A DNA stretch of 64,000 bases from Cristatella mucedo (GCA_009760855.2 WPIO01000009.1:8881001-8945000); one strand, 5' to 3'. Numbered from the stretch's first letter, positions 1 through 35,237 are shown. The notes: generated by a model not told the origin, from the sequence alone. Program-made: numbers and translations.

Positions 1-195
1 CTCCTCCTTCTCCTCCTCCTCCTCCTCCTCCTCCCCCTCCTCCTCCCGCTCCTCCGCCTCCTCCTCCCCCTCCTCCGCCTCCTCCTCCTCCCCCTCCTCC
101 TCCTCCGCCTCCTCCTCCTCCTCCTCCTCCTCCTCCTCCTCCTCCTCCGCCTCCTCCTCCTCCTCCTCCTCCTCCTCCTCCTCCGCCTCCTCCTC
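1..195. repeat. (CTC)n / CTC-CGC trinucleotide array
   Basis: Almost pure CTC triplets with interspersed CCC and CGC units run from the window edge to about 195. The array lies 3' of the PDZ exon on the sif sense strand, where it reads as GAG repeats. It is probably intronic, although a Glu-rich coding tract cannot be excluded because the sequence is cut at the edge. Confidence 0.9.
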
Positions 196-635
196 GCACC
201 ACTCCCTACCTACCGCAGTCCTCTAACCAACTGCAAATCGCTTAGAGACCGAGCCCTGCCTTCAGCTCGTAGGCTGCCGAAGGCTGGAACAGGCTACCGA
301 CTGACGTCACGACATGCCGAGCGAATGACCTCGTTTAAAAAGGAAGCTAAAAACTGCCAGCTGACCTACAAAGGTCACTGGCTACGGTGACCGGCTTGAC
401 AGGTTGATAATGAGAAAAACCGCAGCCAGGAAAGCTGCACAGCTGTCTAGCTGGCAAAGTACTTTGTCGAATCGTCGATGCCACTCGTGCACACTGGCTT
501 TCCTGTAAGGCTAGATGCCCCAGCTTGTCCGTCTTGCGCGCCTCGACGTCCGTGACAACTGGGGTCTACTCTGCACCTCGTCTTCTCGCCGCCGCGCCTC
601 GCCGCTCGAAGCGCGCCACGCTCGAGTCTGCTCAC

Positions 636-23169
<22,534 letters not shown>

Positions 23170-24254
23170 CTGCAGCCAATGAGTGCAGCGCTGGCAAGAG
23201 CAGCAGCAGCAGCAGCCATCACTGGCTCCGCCGCCTTTCACGGCAAGGCTCGGTTGGGAGGGGCGCCGGAGCCGCCGAGCCGAGCCGGGCACTCAAATGT
23301 CAGCAAACATTCGAGCAGAAGCCGCTGCTGCCGACCGACGGAGCCAAGTCAAAGCTGGCGGCGCGTCGAGAGCACCCTCTGGCCCAGCCTGGCTGCAGCA
23401 GCAGCTGACCCCGAAGTGAGAAACAGAGTAGCTGCAGACGGTAGCTGAACGCGAATATGCGAGCAAGCGAGAAAGCGCTCGGACAGCTTCTTCGCTCGGG
23501 CCCCATGTGCAATCACGTGACTGGTGGCCTACGGTTGTACACGACCATCAGCAGCCCAAAGTCGCGCCGGCGGCCATCCAAGGACTGCACAGGGATGCGC
23601 TGGCAGAGAACTGAGCAGAACCTGAGCTTGCGAGAGCGAAAGACGAGCGGTAGCTGAGCCAAAGGGCAAAGAAGCAACTCACACACAGTGGTGCAGAGCA
23701 GCAACGTCCGCTCTGCACTTTTCTCTGATTCCAAAAATAGGAAAGTCGGAGCTAGTCTGTCTGTCTGTCTGTCCGGTCTGTCCGCGAGAAGGCCGGCAGG
23801 CAGGCAGTGTGGTGCTGACCACTGAGAGACTCACAGGCTTCTGCAGCCACGAGCTGTGAAGTGTGGCAGTCACATTTTAGCACCAACTTTGAAGTCCGGC
23901 CCCGGCCCTGCCCCCACCTCACCCCACCCCCCCCCCTTCTGAGTAACGAGGCCACCGAGAGATTGAAGGCAAAGCTAAACCCGTGAAGGTGACATTCGCA
24001 TAGATGGATGCTCGTGGGGTGTTTGGGTGGTGGGCTCAGTGGCAGAAGGTGCTTCCAGCCCAGGGAGTAGAGTGCAGTTTTGCACAGACTGCTAGCACCT
24101 TATTGTGCAGGCCGGAACACTTAAAAGTAGCGCGTGGACCACCTTGGATATGGTATCCTTATCTATGCAGGCCCGAATGCTTGCAATTCTACCTAGATAA
24201 ACGTACGCAGACTTGACTGCAGAGCTGACGTGGTCGCCTGGTGAACGTTCATTT
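23170..24254. other. upstream of first recognised sif exon; no gene seen
   Basis: The sequence is GC-rich up to about 23.7 kb and opens many chance frames. A CTGT run lies near 23755 and a C-run near 23918. No initiator exon of sif (a short segment expected just before LWAEVF) could be recognised. Confidence 0.5.
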
Positions 24255-24610
24255 CAATAATAATAATAATTCACTCGATAAAGCGCCCTCAGAGAACTTA
24301 ATCTCTCTCTCTAGGCGCTTTACATTTGCTGCAAAGTGAAATGCAATTGAATGGTAAGTAAAATCATGCTTGAAAAACAAACAAAATGAATAATATGGTT
24401 AGGGGTGACATGCACAGGGTCAGCATGCGAATGTGGTTAGTGGCAGCATGCACAGTGTCAGCACGCATAAGCACATCAAGGACGAATCACAGGGACCCGC
24501 TAAATGCTGTCCTAAATAGGTGTGTTTTCAGGTTCCTTTTAAATGTGGTCAGGTCGGGGATGTTCTGACGCAGGTCGGGAGGGAGTTCCAGGCTGTGGGA
24601 GCATACGAAA
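24255..24610 (-). mobile_element. LINE-A 3' end fragment 1 of a cluster
   Basis: The minus strand ends with LINE-A coding remnants (WNSLP-type region near 24580), the UTR with GACCCTGTGCATGTCACCC, the hairpin and (ATT)n near 24255-24270. Confidence 0.9.
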
Positions 24611-24639
24611 TTTTGGAAAAGACCATCCAAATTGCTTGC

Positions 24640-24845
24640 AGATTTAATAATAATAATAATAATAACAATAATTCACTTGATAAAGCGCCCTCAGAGAACT
24701 CAATCTCTCTCTAGGCGCTTTACATTTGCTGTAAAGTGAAATGCAATTGAATGGTAAGTAAAATCATGCTTGAAAAACAAACGAGATGAATAATATGGTT
24801 AGGGGTGACATGCACAGGGTCAGCATGCAAATGTGGTTAGTTTTG
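24640..24845 (-). mobile_element. LINE-A 3' end fragment 2 of a cluster
   Basis: The same UTR and hairpin as the preceding copy, ending in a longer ATT/ATTGTT run at 24643-24670. It is only about 200 bp long. Confidence 0.9.
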
Positions 24846-24849
24846 CAGC

Positions 24850-24935
24850 AGATATGCTGGCTGAGCCCTGCAGCGTATGTAAAACGCTTGGATATAAATT
24901 AAGTTGTCTTACGGTACTACCCAAATTAAGTATGT
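24850..24935 (+). mobile_element. SINE-B partial tail
   Basis: GCTGAGCCCTGCAGCGTATG, AAAACGCTTGGATATAAATT and AAGTTGTCTTACGG resemble the SINE-B B-box-to-tail segment. The tRNA head is missing. Confidence 0.6.
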
Positions 24936-24939
24936 GTAT

Positions 24940-25150
24940 ATATTTTATGGTTAGGTTGTCCAATTTCTGACTGAGTAAGGTTAGACTTGCCCAGAACCAG
25001 TAAGTTAACTCTGTCGTCATTCAATTTAAGAAGGTATGCTGCCACGCAATTGCGAATATCAGTCGCACATGCTTCGAGGGAGTTAAGAGAAATTGACATG
25101 CAGTAAGGTAAAGAGGGGTCAGCTCTTTGAAATCTGCTACTGAGATACGA
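24940..25150 (-). mobile_element. LINE-A reverse transcriptase fragment
   Basis: The minus strand encodes SISLNSLEACATDIRNCVAA and YLLKLNDDRVNLLVLGKSN, the region just after the catalytic YADD box. It has no 3' tail and is an internal fragment. Confidence 0.82.
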
Positions 25151-25152
25151 CC

Positions 25153-25420
25153 TCAATAATAATAATAATAACAATATTAATGCACTTTATAAAGCACCCT
25201 CAGAGAACTTAATCTCTTTCTAGGTGCTTTACATTTGCTGCAAAGGGAAATGCAATTGAATGGTAAGTAAAATCATGCTTTAAAAACAAACAACATGAAT
25301 AACATGGTTAGGGGTAACATGCACAGGGTCAGCATGCAAATGTGGTTAGCGGCAGCATGCACAGTGTCAGCACGCATAAGCACATGAAGGCCGAATCACA
25401 GGGACTCAATCATTGCAATG
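25153..25420 (-). mobile_element. LINE-A 3' end fragment 3 of a cluster
   Basis: A third 3' UTR copy with hairpin and ATT repeats (25155-25180), the same orientation as the two at 24.3-24.8 kb. Confidence 0.9.
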
Positions 25421-25469
25421 CAGTTCTAGTAGGAGTTCATTTACGCTTTGGTTCATGCAGCAGGCTTGC

Positions 25470-25770
25470 AACAATAACGATGACAGTAATGTCTTCTGTA
25501 TAGCGCCTAACCAGGGAAAAATCTCTGTGGGCACTTTGCAACTCACTGGAAGATAGGAACAAGTTGATTCCTATGTATTGCACAAGCAACAAGTGTTAGC
25601 AGTGGGATTAAATTAATCTTGAGGGTTAGGTCTTCCAACTTTTGGGTGACACTAGGGTTTTTTAAAACTATTAGGTTGGTCTTATCATCAATAAGCTTCA
25701 GGAACACATTAACCATCCAGCATTGCTTATGCTTGCGATGTTTCATGCCACCCAGTCCTCTCTTGCTCAA
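25470..25770 (-). mobile_element. older LINE tail and RT fragment
   Basis: A diverged hairpin tail (TATAGCGCCTAACCAGGG, then ATCTCTGTGGGC) lies at 25490-25545. It is followed on the minus strand by an RT remnant (VNVFLKLIDDKTNLIVL, KLEDLTLKI) at 25770-25600. Confidence 0.7.
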
Positions 25771-25879
25771 GCACTGCAGTGTGAATAACTGACTTTTTTG
25801 TCATAAAGCTTGCCAAAAACAAATTCTTGAGGGACCACTCTTAACACTCTTTACTAGCTTACGGCGACCGAGACACGGC

Positions 25880-27060
25880 AGAATAACACTAGCTGGCAGA
25901 CTCTACTTAGTGCCACACCGGGCATCTCTGACTGTCAACCATCAAGATCTATTAAAACTGGGAATGAAACAGCAATAGCTGCCCGCCCCGCTGTGCGCCG
26001 AATTGCAAGCCGTTGGCAACGGCTTCCTTCGAATCTCTTTCGCTGAGTCACTACAACCGTAAGCTGCCAATTGGGGCAGTCATCTTCACTTCCCCCTCTG
26101 GTGCCAAGACTTACTTTATTTCAGATTTTCTCTTATCTCATTTCGATTCTGTCCTTCGGAAATCATCCCTTCCTTCTAGTAGAGGATTTTGATATTCATT
26201 TCAATAACTAAACTGGCTTAATTTGTATAGAATTTATTTCATCTGTTGATACATCCCAATAGTGGCTTATGTCCATGGCCCTACTCACATCATCAAAGTT
26301 CACGATCTCGACCTGATATTTTCAATCGAACACACTGGATTTTCTTTCTCTCTAAGCATTATGTCTCCTCTTCGCTATCAAAAATTGTCAGCAAATAGCA
26401 AAACCTTAAAAACGTTGATGTTAAAGCTGTTTGTAAACATTTATCCTTAACAACCCTTCGTCTGACCTGCCTTCATTGGTCTGTTGGCTACCGAATGTGT
26501 ACCGAAAGCCGCTTATGCTGTGAGCGCGCTATAAAAACCTCTCCTGCGTAACACCCACATGGTCTTTATGACTTTGTGGAGTCACAGACGGAGATACATT
26601 ACATTAGTATAGTTGTAAAACACGACGCTTGCCAATATTCAGTACGAGTTTGCCCCTCTTGACTTACACAATGTACCCCCCACGAAGAAAGCATATGGTT
26701 TGCAACAGGTGTTCAACTAGGTAGGAATACTAAGCTCAAGCTTGAAAAGGCTTGAGACAAAAGATCTGGTCTGACTGTTCATCGATTGGCATATGAAGAT
26801 AATGGTACGTCTTGTTAATCCATACTCGCAAAGATCTTGACCTGCTTCCATGAAAAACATGCCATGATTACAATCTTCCACAATCCAAAAATGCTGATGT
26901 CGACCATCCTTAACTACAGCAAAGTCAGCACCGGCGATCTAGCTAGCGATCCATTCAGCCATCTAGCCAGTCATTTCTCTAGCTTTTTAGCAGCAAGGTA
27001 GACATCCTAAGAGAGTCCATCCCCAAGGAACCATCCTCCCTGCAGTCTCTAAACTCAGTC
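25880..27060 (+). mobile_element. LINE-A 5' half, strongly decayed
   Basis: The plus strand holds endonuclease remnants (26040-26340; YVHGPTHI block near 26270) and linker blocks (26750-27000) that parallel 12.2-13.1 kb of the longest copy. A LINE-B end interrupts it at 26480-26612. Confidence 0.78.
26480..26612 (+). mobile_element. LINE-B 3' terminus nested in LINE-A
   Basis: GTTGGCTACCGAATGTGTAC, the hairpin around CCCACATGGTC…TTGTGG, and the end ATACATTACATTA. It is only about 130 bp, a very short 5'-truncated insertion. Confidence 0.87.
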
Positions 27061-27116
27061 CCTTGCTTGACCTCTATGTCAGCCTTCACCTTGCTTGACC
27101 TCTATGTCAGCCTTCA
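27061..27116. repeat. 28-bp perfect tandem duplication
   Basis: The unit CCTTGCTTGACCTCTATGTC plus AGCCTTCA occurs twice without a mismatch. Confidence 0.95.
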
Positions 27117-27646
27117 AGCCTGCTCCAGCTGCCTACATTTTCGAAGTTTATTTCCCGTGAATGAAGACCACCAGCCGTCCAGAACCAATACTGTACATAT
27201 TGCTGTCCTCATGAGCTGGCTTATAATTTACTGCTGCTACCCTGCATTATTAACATTTCAGTTTCTCCCAAGCCTCAGGTATGTCAGCTGAAGCTACCTC
27301 TGGTGTGACAGCCATCAGACAGGCAGCTGCTTTGCCAATCGGCTTCCCTCTCTTTCCCCTATCACAAGCGCCACTCCCAAGATCGCTGGTACCGGCTAAA
27401 ACACATCTTGATCGATGTGTCGCAGGAACCTCGACTGCTACTGTTCGACAAGGAGGGCACTGCTACAGGCTGCTAAAACAGGCCGGTGCTGTCAATGATT
27501 TATATGGTGACAATTTGGATCGTCCTTGAAACATGGAGTGAACGGGTCTGAGGGCGGTGGCATGGCAAAACTCACAAAGAGTGGTGAAAACTCCCTCTCC
27601 TCAGCAATGACGATGGTATCCTGGGTCAAGGGAATGCCAATAAAGT

Positions 27647-27721
27647 AAGACACGCCCTAGCAGGCCTTACCTCAGAGCCTCACCAATCAAGACACGTCCT
27701 GGTAGGCCTTACCTCAGAGCC
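27647..27721. repeat. imperfect tandem duplication, period 42
   Basis: AAGACACG[CT]CCT[AG]G[CT]AGGCC followed by TTACCTCAGAGCC occurs at 27647 and 27689 with three transition differences. Confidence 0.9.
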
Positions 27722-27793
27722 AAGGCCGGGGCCAGTGGCCTGCCTTCTCCCCTGCGAACCTATTCCCCAGCTCTTGCGTTTGCCAGCAGCTGC

Positions 27794-27843
27794 AGCTGGA
27801 CTCGCCGGCTGCCTCTAGCCATCACCAGCCGGCGAGTCCAGCT
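27794..27843. repeat. perfect 17-bp hairpin
   Basis: AGCTGGACTCGCCGGCT (27794-27810) and its exact reverse complement (27827-27843) are separated by 16 nt. Confidence 0.95.
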
Positions 27844-29214
27844 GAACAGCTGACCGGCTGGGCTCTCCGTTCTCAAACCAGCAACCAGCCCTTCGGAAGC
27901 AGGACCACGAAAGAGGTGTCACCATCATTTCGGTGGGCTGGCTGCACGGTCAAAGCACAATAAGACAACATTGCATCACCGACTTGGGGGACTCCTGTTC
28001 AGTGGCTGACTCCTGTTCCTTGGATTTTAAGTGGGCTGGTGATGGCTAGACAAATCTGAATCCTTCAATCATCATTGACATCACTGAACACCACATATTG
28101 TATTAATAATAATAATAATAATAATAGGTTGCTTGAATAGTAACAACTCATTAATATTATTACTTTGTACAGCAAGCTGTGATTTGTCATCAGGAGGCAG
28201 AGTTCGACCGATTCGGACAATGTTCGGTAGGTCAAGGCCTTGCCAACTTTCCTGTTGCCCAAGGCCTCGGGCAGCCGTGCACTGACATGACGCAACAGTC
28301 CTCTTCAAAGACATCGGACCGCACCCAGACCCAGGACTCCGAGCATGCTGACCAACCATAAGAAAAATCAGACGGCATCCGGTATCGTCGATGCTTGATT
28401 GGTTGATGCTCGGCAGGGGCTTACTTGAAATCCCAAGGAATTCACTTGGCAGCACAGAAACTCTCTTCAGCCGGTGCCTCGGCTGAAAGTACGTCTACGT
28501 ACGTCTATGACGCCTGTCTCGAGCGAATGATAAGCAATGACTCAGCTCCTATTCAATATATAGGCCGACTCATTCTGCTGTGTTCAGTCTCCGCTTCCTT
28601 TTTTTTTAAGGTCAGATCGAGGGTCCTCGGTACCCATCCTTCCACACTTCACAGAACCCCCTGGCTTCTTTGGCATACAGTAAATCCGAAACCCATTACT
28701 TTCGATTCCGAAGATAGAAAAGCAGCCCCAATAGTAAGTACTAGTGCTGCTTTTACAACCTCGTTAGCAATTGCCAGCCATCAGGCCTGGGTTCCCCTGC
28801 GACCTAGTCTGGCTGAAGAATTTTTTCTCCAATATACTCAAGAGTTTCACATGCAACTCTTTTCTACCGAAAAGTGGCAATCTAAGCACTCGGGCTTTCG
28901 ATGGAACGGACAAAGATCAGACCCCAGAAGTTCCAAGAACAGCATAAGACGGTTTAAGAAAAGGAGTGGTGGTAGCTTAAGCTAGGCCTTGACTACCAAG
29001 GCTCCAGCCAGCCAAAGCTAGATTTATGAGGCACGTGTCATCAGTCCATACAGGATAAGGAAAGGGGAGGTCAGGTTAAGGGAGATCGTGCAAGCTTATG
29101 TGCCAAAAACTAGAGCAGAATTTCTAGCTCTATAAGCTTAAGGCACCGGCGACCACACCCAGGGGATTGCCTGGAAACTCCGAACTGAACCACCTGACCT
29201 TCCAGCATGCCCTT

Positions 29215-29345
29215 GGGATAATACGGTCTAACTTAACGACTAAGGTGGTGGGTTCAAATACTGCAGCAGAAAAGCCTGTATAACACCTGCAAGCAGGTGA
29301 AAACCACTAAAGCGCTCCTGTCAATATATAAATGAGTATGTTCAA
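29215..29345 (+). mobile_element. diverged SINE-A
   Basis: GGTCTAACTTAACGACTAAG, GGTGGGTTCAAATACTGCAG (B-box-like) and the tail CTCCTGTCAATATATAAATG with TCAGCC resemble SINE-A. Divergence is high. Confidence 0.6.
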
Positions 29346-29559
29346 TCAGCCGGCCTTACTTTAAATGTCCCAAGTTCAGAGGTGGGGGATGGGCTAAGCA
29401 TCCGAGGTTAGAGCAGCTAAAAGCCACATGGTTAGTGTCTGCTACAACTAGTTAGTGCAACTTGAGCAGTAGGTGCACTTGTCATAGATGCCAGATCTCC
29501 ACACGAGCAAGAGATCATCACGAGCTCACGAACAGGGGGCAAAGACCAAGTACCTACAT

Positions 29560-29650
29560 GTATAACAACAATAATAACAAGACATATGTATTGTACCATC
29601 AGAGAGCTAAATATCTTTCTGGGCACTTTACATAAGCTTTATAGGAAGCA
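29560..29650 (-). mobile_element. diverged LINE-A-type 3' tail
   Basis: AACAATAATAACAAG followed by ATCAGAGAGCTAAATATCTT and GGGCACTTTACAT, the LINE-A hairpin and UTR in minus orientation. Confidence 0.65.
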
Positions 29651-30637
<987 letters not shown>

Positions 30638-30726
30638 GCTCCCCTCCCACTCTTTCTCTCTCTCCCTCTCTTCATATCTCCCTCTCTTCCTGTCCTGTTC
30701 CTCCCTTCCCTTCCTGTTCGACGCTG

Positions 30727-30860
30727 GTTTGGCCCAGTTGTTAAGGTGCTTGCTCCGACCAAGGTCAGGCCAAGGTCGTGGGCTCAAGCCCCGTGGCACT
30801 TGTGAAGTGCCTTGAATAGAGATTAAGCTCTCTTAGGGCGCTATACAGTTGTGTCTTTCT
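30727..30860 (+). mobile_element. SINE-B, well preserved
   Basis: GGCCCAGTTGTTAAGGTGCT (A-box region), GTCGTGGGCTCAAGCCCCG (B-box region), then AATAGAGATTAAGCTCTCTT and AGGGCGCTATACAG, the hairpin tail shared with LINE-A. Confidence 0.92.
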
Positions 30861-31364
30861 TGTTCCCTGCCTCCTATCCAATCTGGACTCCCCTTGCCTA
30901 TCTCCTCTGGCTGCACGGACTGTCCTCAATACGCCAGGCCAGATCAGGGAACCGAGAAGCCTTGGCCCCGGCCTTGCGGCCACCAGACAGCAACCTGTCA
31001 ATAACACCTGTGAACAAAAAAAGACAATGCTTGGCAGATCGATCGATAACAGAAAAATGGGGCTCGAGAATAAGAGGCACGTTCTGCATCAGCTGACCAG
31101 CAGCTGCACAACCTGAGCAACCAGCCCTGTTTGCCACAGGCACCCTCACGTGATCCTTTAGGACTGGCAAGACCTATAAATTAGATATGCTCACAAATGA
31201 GCTGGCTGAAACTCGTGGGAATGCAACCATGTACTGCTTAACGAGGACTTCAAGAGCGCATGCTCTGCAAATTACGGCCAGCTACCCTCAACCAATCTGA
31301 GTGTTGTGAATTGTGCATCCCATCCTCTTCATATTCCTGCGGACATAATGTTAAACACGCTCAC

Positions 31365-31439
31365 CCACACACACACACAACGCACACACACAACGCACAC
31401 ACACAACACACACACAACACACACACAACACACACACAC

Positions 31440-31478
<39 letters not shown>
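31365..31478. repeat. (CA)n array with CACACAACG variants
   Basis: CACACACAACG and CACACAACA units change into a pure CA run at 31442-31478. Confidence 0.96.
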
Positions 31479-31479
<1 letters not shown>

Positions 31480-31480
<1 letters not shown>

Positions 31481-34260
31481 CTACTCATGCACGGTGGAGC
31501 GCAGATGACGGTGGAGAGCAGCCGGGCGTCCCTTCGTTGGGAGAGATCTTGGTCGGCTTTCCTCCTATATTAGCTTAGCAGGTAGACCGCGAGCATGACA
31601 ACGGTTGGCTGCAGGCATGGTTTGGCCACCAACCAGTGGGCTGGGGGGGGGCAGCAGAGGATTGCGCTTGTGAAGGGTGTGAAGGCACTGGAGGACTCGG
31701 GTCACCGGCAGGAATGCTGTCACTTCTCCTTTCTTTGGCACTGCCACAGAAAGTCACCTGCAGCAGCCTGTTTGATAAACAGCAGTCCCCTTTGGTTAGC
31801 CTGTGAAGTCATTCGGTCGGCAGGCCGGATTAGGCTCACTGCTTAGGGTGTTTCGTCGGGCCGAGCCGGAAAACAATGCTACCTCTGTCGAACCACACAA
31901 AAGCCTTGCAGCCTGTGGGCATTGATGCCGGTACACCGAGCAAGCAGCCTCACTGTGCTGCTCCCAGCCTTGCGAGCCGGCTGGCACAATAAACAGTGGA
32001 TTTGGCACCAGAGAACGCACCGACTCAGCTCTCTTTCTCTCTTGCCCTCGCGCTCACTCCCGTGCGCGATCTCTCGCTCTCTCTCCCTCGACAAACGCTG
32101 CTGCTAAAGGCAGCCTAAGTGCCCGGCTGGAGCCACGGCCATGCCGCCTCTGCAGCATGCAGGCAGGGCTGCTGCGCCCCCTGGCGACTCCTACATCTGC
32201 TGGCCCGACTCGGCCGGCAGGCAGATTCGGGCAGCACAGGGAGCCGAGTGATTCGCTCGTGATCACGATATGAACGCCGAGGGAAAAGAAACTCAACCGG
32301 CTGACAGGCCTGAATTCGCTCAGCCACATCCACCTTAAATTAGCGACCTTCTCAGCAGTCGGTCGAGTCAAACACGCTGTACAGTGCATCCATTATGGAG
32401 CAGTGTCACACACAAGCTTACTCGATGCCACCCAGCTCTTTCCTGCAATGACTGGAAGTTGACGCAGGGCCAGCCGAATGCAGGCATTGGACACTCACTG
32501 GCCCGAACGGCATCCTTGGCAGGAAGGAATCGCGGCAGCAGGGAAGAGTGACACAGGCGGCAGGGGGCGGTGGTGCGGATCCAACGTTACCCGAGCACGA
32601 ACACACGAGCACACTCGTCAGCCGGAAATGACAAGCGAAGCTGCTCTACTAAGGGGGAATGGCAGCATGTACACGGCTTGAGCTCGAGGTGCTGCTGCGG
32701 CGGCTGCGGCGGCTGCGGCGGCTGCGGCAGCTGCTGAAAAGATGTCGAAATGATGCCGAAGAGGATGCCGAAAAGAATGCCGACAAGGATGCCGAAAGGA
32801 ATGCTGGAAAGAATGTCGAAAAAGATGCCGAAGAGGATGCCGAAGAGGATGCCGAAAATGATGCCGGCACCGCAAGCATCCACCTCGAGCCGGCGTCCTC
32901 GATGGGCGGCGACCATGAGCGCACATCGGAATGAGACAAGCGGCTGCTTCGAGCAGAGAGCAGAGAGAACTGGCGACTCACCGCAGCACGTGTCCATCCT
33001 TAAGCAGGAATGCTGTCCTACCATCGGGGTGCCCGTCGGGCCCCGAAGATGCGTTCCCCATTATGGGCAGCTGCAAAGGCATTTCGAAGTGGTGGCGCAG
33101 CGCACAAAATAACACTCGAAGCCAGACCGAATGAGCTTGCCGGCTCATTCATGCTCATTCATTGGTAAACACTCGATGAGAGAGGCGAGCTCTCGGCGAG
33201 CGCAGATGCTGAGCAAGTGCGCGCGAGCCGGCCGCGAGCCGGCTCTCAGTCCATCCTGGTCTCTCACGAAATCTCAAAGGGACACCGCTGGCAGCACTTA
33301 CGCAACCCATTCACTGGTTCCCTGTGCTAAGGGGAGCGTTAAACTCGACCCACGTCATAGGTAGGGGTCGGGAGGGTGACATCCCACGGCCGATTCGACA
33401 ATCGGTCTGGCCTACCCTCTCTACGGGGTGTTGTGGGACTTGGCACGTGCTCATCATGGGAGAGGTGGCACAGGTGAGATCCCGCGAGCTCGGAGCGGGA
33501 CGTCACTGCCAAGCTGGCGGCTGGCAGAGTGGAAAGGGTGGCTCCATTCCAGCATCGAGCCAGACTTTAGCACATCGTCAGCACGTCCCGCAACGCCCAC
33601 GTGACCACCGATGCGACATCTGGGGGCGGATGCAGCAGCCGTGGGACCAACCACTAGGTTCCGTGACGTCACTGGGCAGGCCAAAGCAGTAAGTGGCGGG
33701 TCACTTTTATGGCCCTTAAAAGTTCTCGAGGTGAACGAAAGGATACGCTGAGTCTCTTCAGGAATCAGCACAATGATGCCTGGGTGCACAAAGGCGTCCT
33801 TGACCTTGAAGCTGCCATCGCTGAGCTCAGCGTCGAGCCGCATGCACGCTGGTTAGGGCAGAGCTCCGAGTGTGCGCCTTCTTGCGCCCCTTTTCTCGCG
33901 CGTGCGTGCATAAACGCACTGCAAGCAAGCCTACGCACACTTTACCAAGAGCTAAGAAACCTGTTAGACCGAGCCGGCACTGTATGCCAGCTTACTGGCA
34001 AACACGCTGGAATAGCTAAGGAATCGGGAAGACTAGGACTTGAGGCCGTAAGACTTCTTCAGTGCAGCAGTGAGTAGCTACAGCAGTTCTGCGTCGGGCG
34101 AGCCGGTGCCCAAAGCTAAATGGCACCAGTATGGGAGAAAATAAATAAGCTGGCTAGCGTTAAGTCCAGTGCGTGGACATGCTGCAGGCAGGCCATGCTG
34201 ACGGGCAATGCAATGGAAGGTTGGACAAGCTAAGCATATGCGACTGAAATAATACCTATC
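31480..34260. other. intergenic, mostly unrecognised, GC-rich
   Basis: It contains a 12-bp-unit minisatellite (32743-32868) and an isolated minus-strand open segment at about 33760-33843 discussed in the findings. No confident gene. Confidence 0.5.
32743..32868. repeat. 12-bp minisatellite (GATGCCGAAGAG-like)
   Basis: About ten units of GATGCCGAAGAG with variants (AATGCCGACAAG, AATGTCGAAAAA). One strand keeps an open frame of DAEE/NAEK-type tetrapeptides. The other gives hydrophobic FGIL-type tetrapeptides. A CTGCGG repeat precedes it at 32696-32730. Confidence 0.9.
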
Positions 34261-34261
34261 C

Positions 34262-34400
34262 TTGAACTATTGACCCAGTGGCTAAGGTGTTTGCTCCGAT
34301 CGAGGTCACGGTGATGGCCGAGGTCGTGAGCTCCAGCCCCAGGCATATGTGAAGCGCCTGAATACAGATTAAGTTCTCTTAGGCCGTTATACAAATGAAT
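34262..34400 (+). mobile_element. SINE-B with small head insertion
   Basis: CCCAGTGGCTAAGGTGTTTG, GGCATATGTGAAGCGCCTGA, ATACAGATTAAGTTCTCTT and GTTATACAAATGAATTAC. The head contains an extra GTGATGGCCGAGGTC segment. Confidence 0.88.
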
Positions 34401-35186
34401 TACATGTAATATTTCTAAAAAAAAATGGACTAGATGATTCGATAGCCTTACTCATTTATATATAGGGCCAGACGAGTCTTGGAGGCACTGGGCACTCCTC
34501 CTAGCAGCAGGCACTAAAGGATGTGCTCACACGCTCATTGGCGGCCACAGAGATGAAGGAGAAGTTGCAGTCAGGTCGGCAATGGTGGCCACATCATTCT
34601 CTTGTGGCAACAAACATAATAACACCCAATACAACTCGAAACTACAAAATGTTAGTGCTTCTAGAGCGCTCGTTTACTTTCGCATGAGCATTTACGTGGG
34701 CCACAATCAACGTGGCTCCGAGCGCCTCCTGCAAACACAAGCTCGTGTAAATATAAACAGCAATAGGCAAACACCCGGCAGCAGGCACTTTAAATCCGTG
34801 CGGTTCGGAGCAGACAGCACAACTAGTGCCAGTACCAGCAATGCCTAGCTTCACACCGGCACTGCCCGGGCAAGGGCCAGCGACTGCTAGGCCCGCGACG
34901 GCCTTTTTCAAGCAGAAACCGAGGTCCTCTAATTTCAAACTTAATCCGAAGCGTTCTCGAACTCATGCTGACAGTGTGCAAAGCTAGCAGCCCATGAAGA
35001 ATACTTCCGGGATTAGACAGAGTTCAGGTATTGAAGTCGCAATTCTAGAGCATCTGCCATATGAGAAGTGCTTGTTTAGTTACTCACAACTGCACGAGCA
35101 GCTAGGTGGTAGCAGGGTAACCCTGACGTTGCCAGTTCACCACGCTGCTACCGCTGCAGCGCCCCAGCATACAACCGAGCACAGAC

Positions 35187-35237
35187 ACGCGAGCACACAC
35201 ACGCATGCTCACATGCATGCACACACACGCACACGCA

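Larger units (their letters stand above)
27117..29210. other. intergenic, no gene recognised
   Basis: It holds a 42-bp-period duplication (27647-27721), a perfect hairpin (27794-27843) and a short ATT run (28105-28125). A 186-codon open frame at 28425-28985 has no recognisable domain or splice context and is not called. Confidence 0.5.

Noticed and set aside
24255-25420. CRISPR-like array suggested by three similar blocks
   Set aside because: The blocks are LINE-A 3' ends of unequal length and spacing with ATT tails. The genome is animal.
28425-28985. A 186-codon plus-strand frame
   Set aside because: No domain, signal or splice partner. Composition is unremarkable and it lies in repeat-poor intergenic DNA where chance frames of this size occur.
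34560-34740. Minus-strand segments RPDCNFSFISVAANERV and EALGATLIVAHVNAHAK with splice-like ends
   Set aside because: A resemblance to SET-domain or other motifs was considered, but the match is too short and upstream stops are close. No family could be named.
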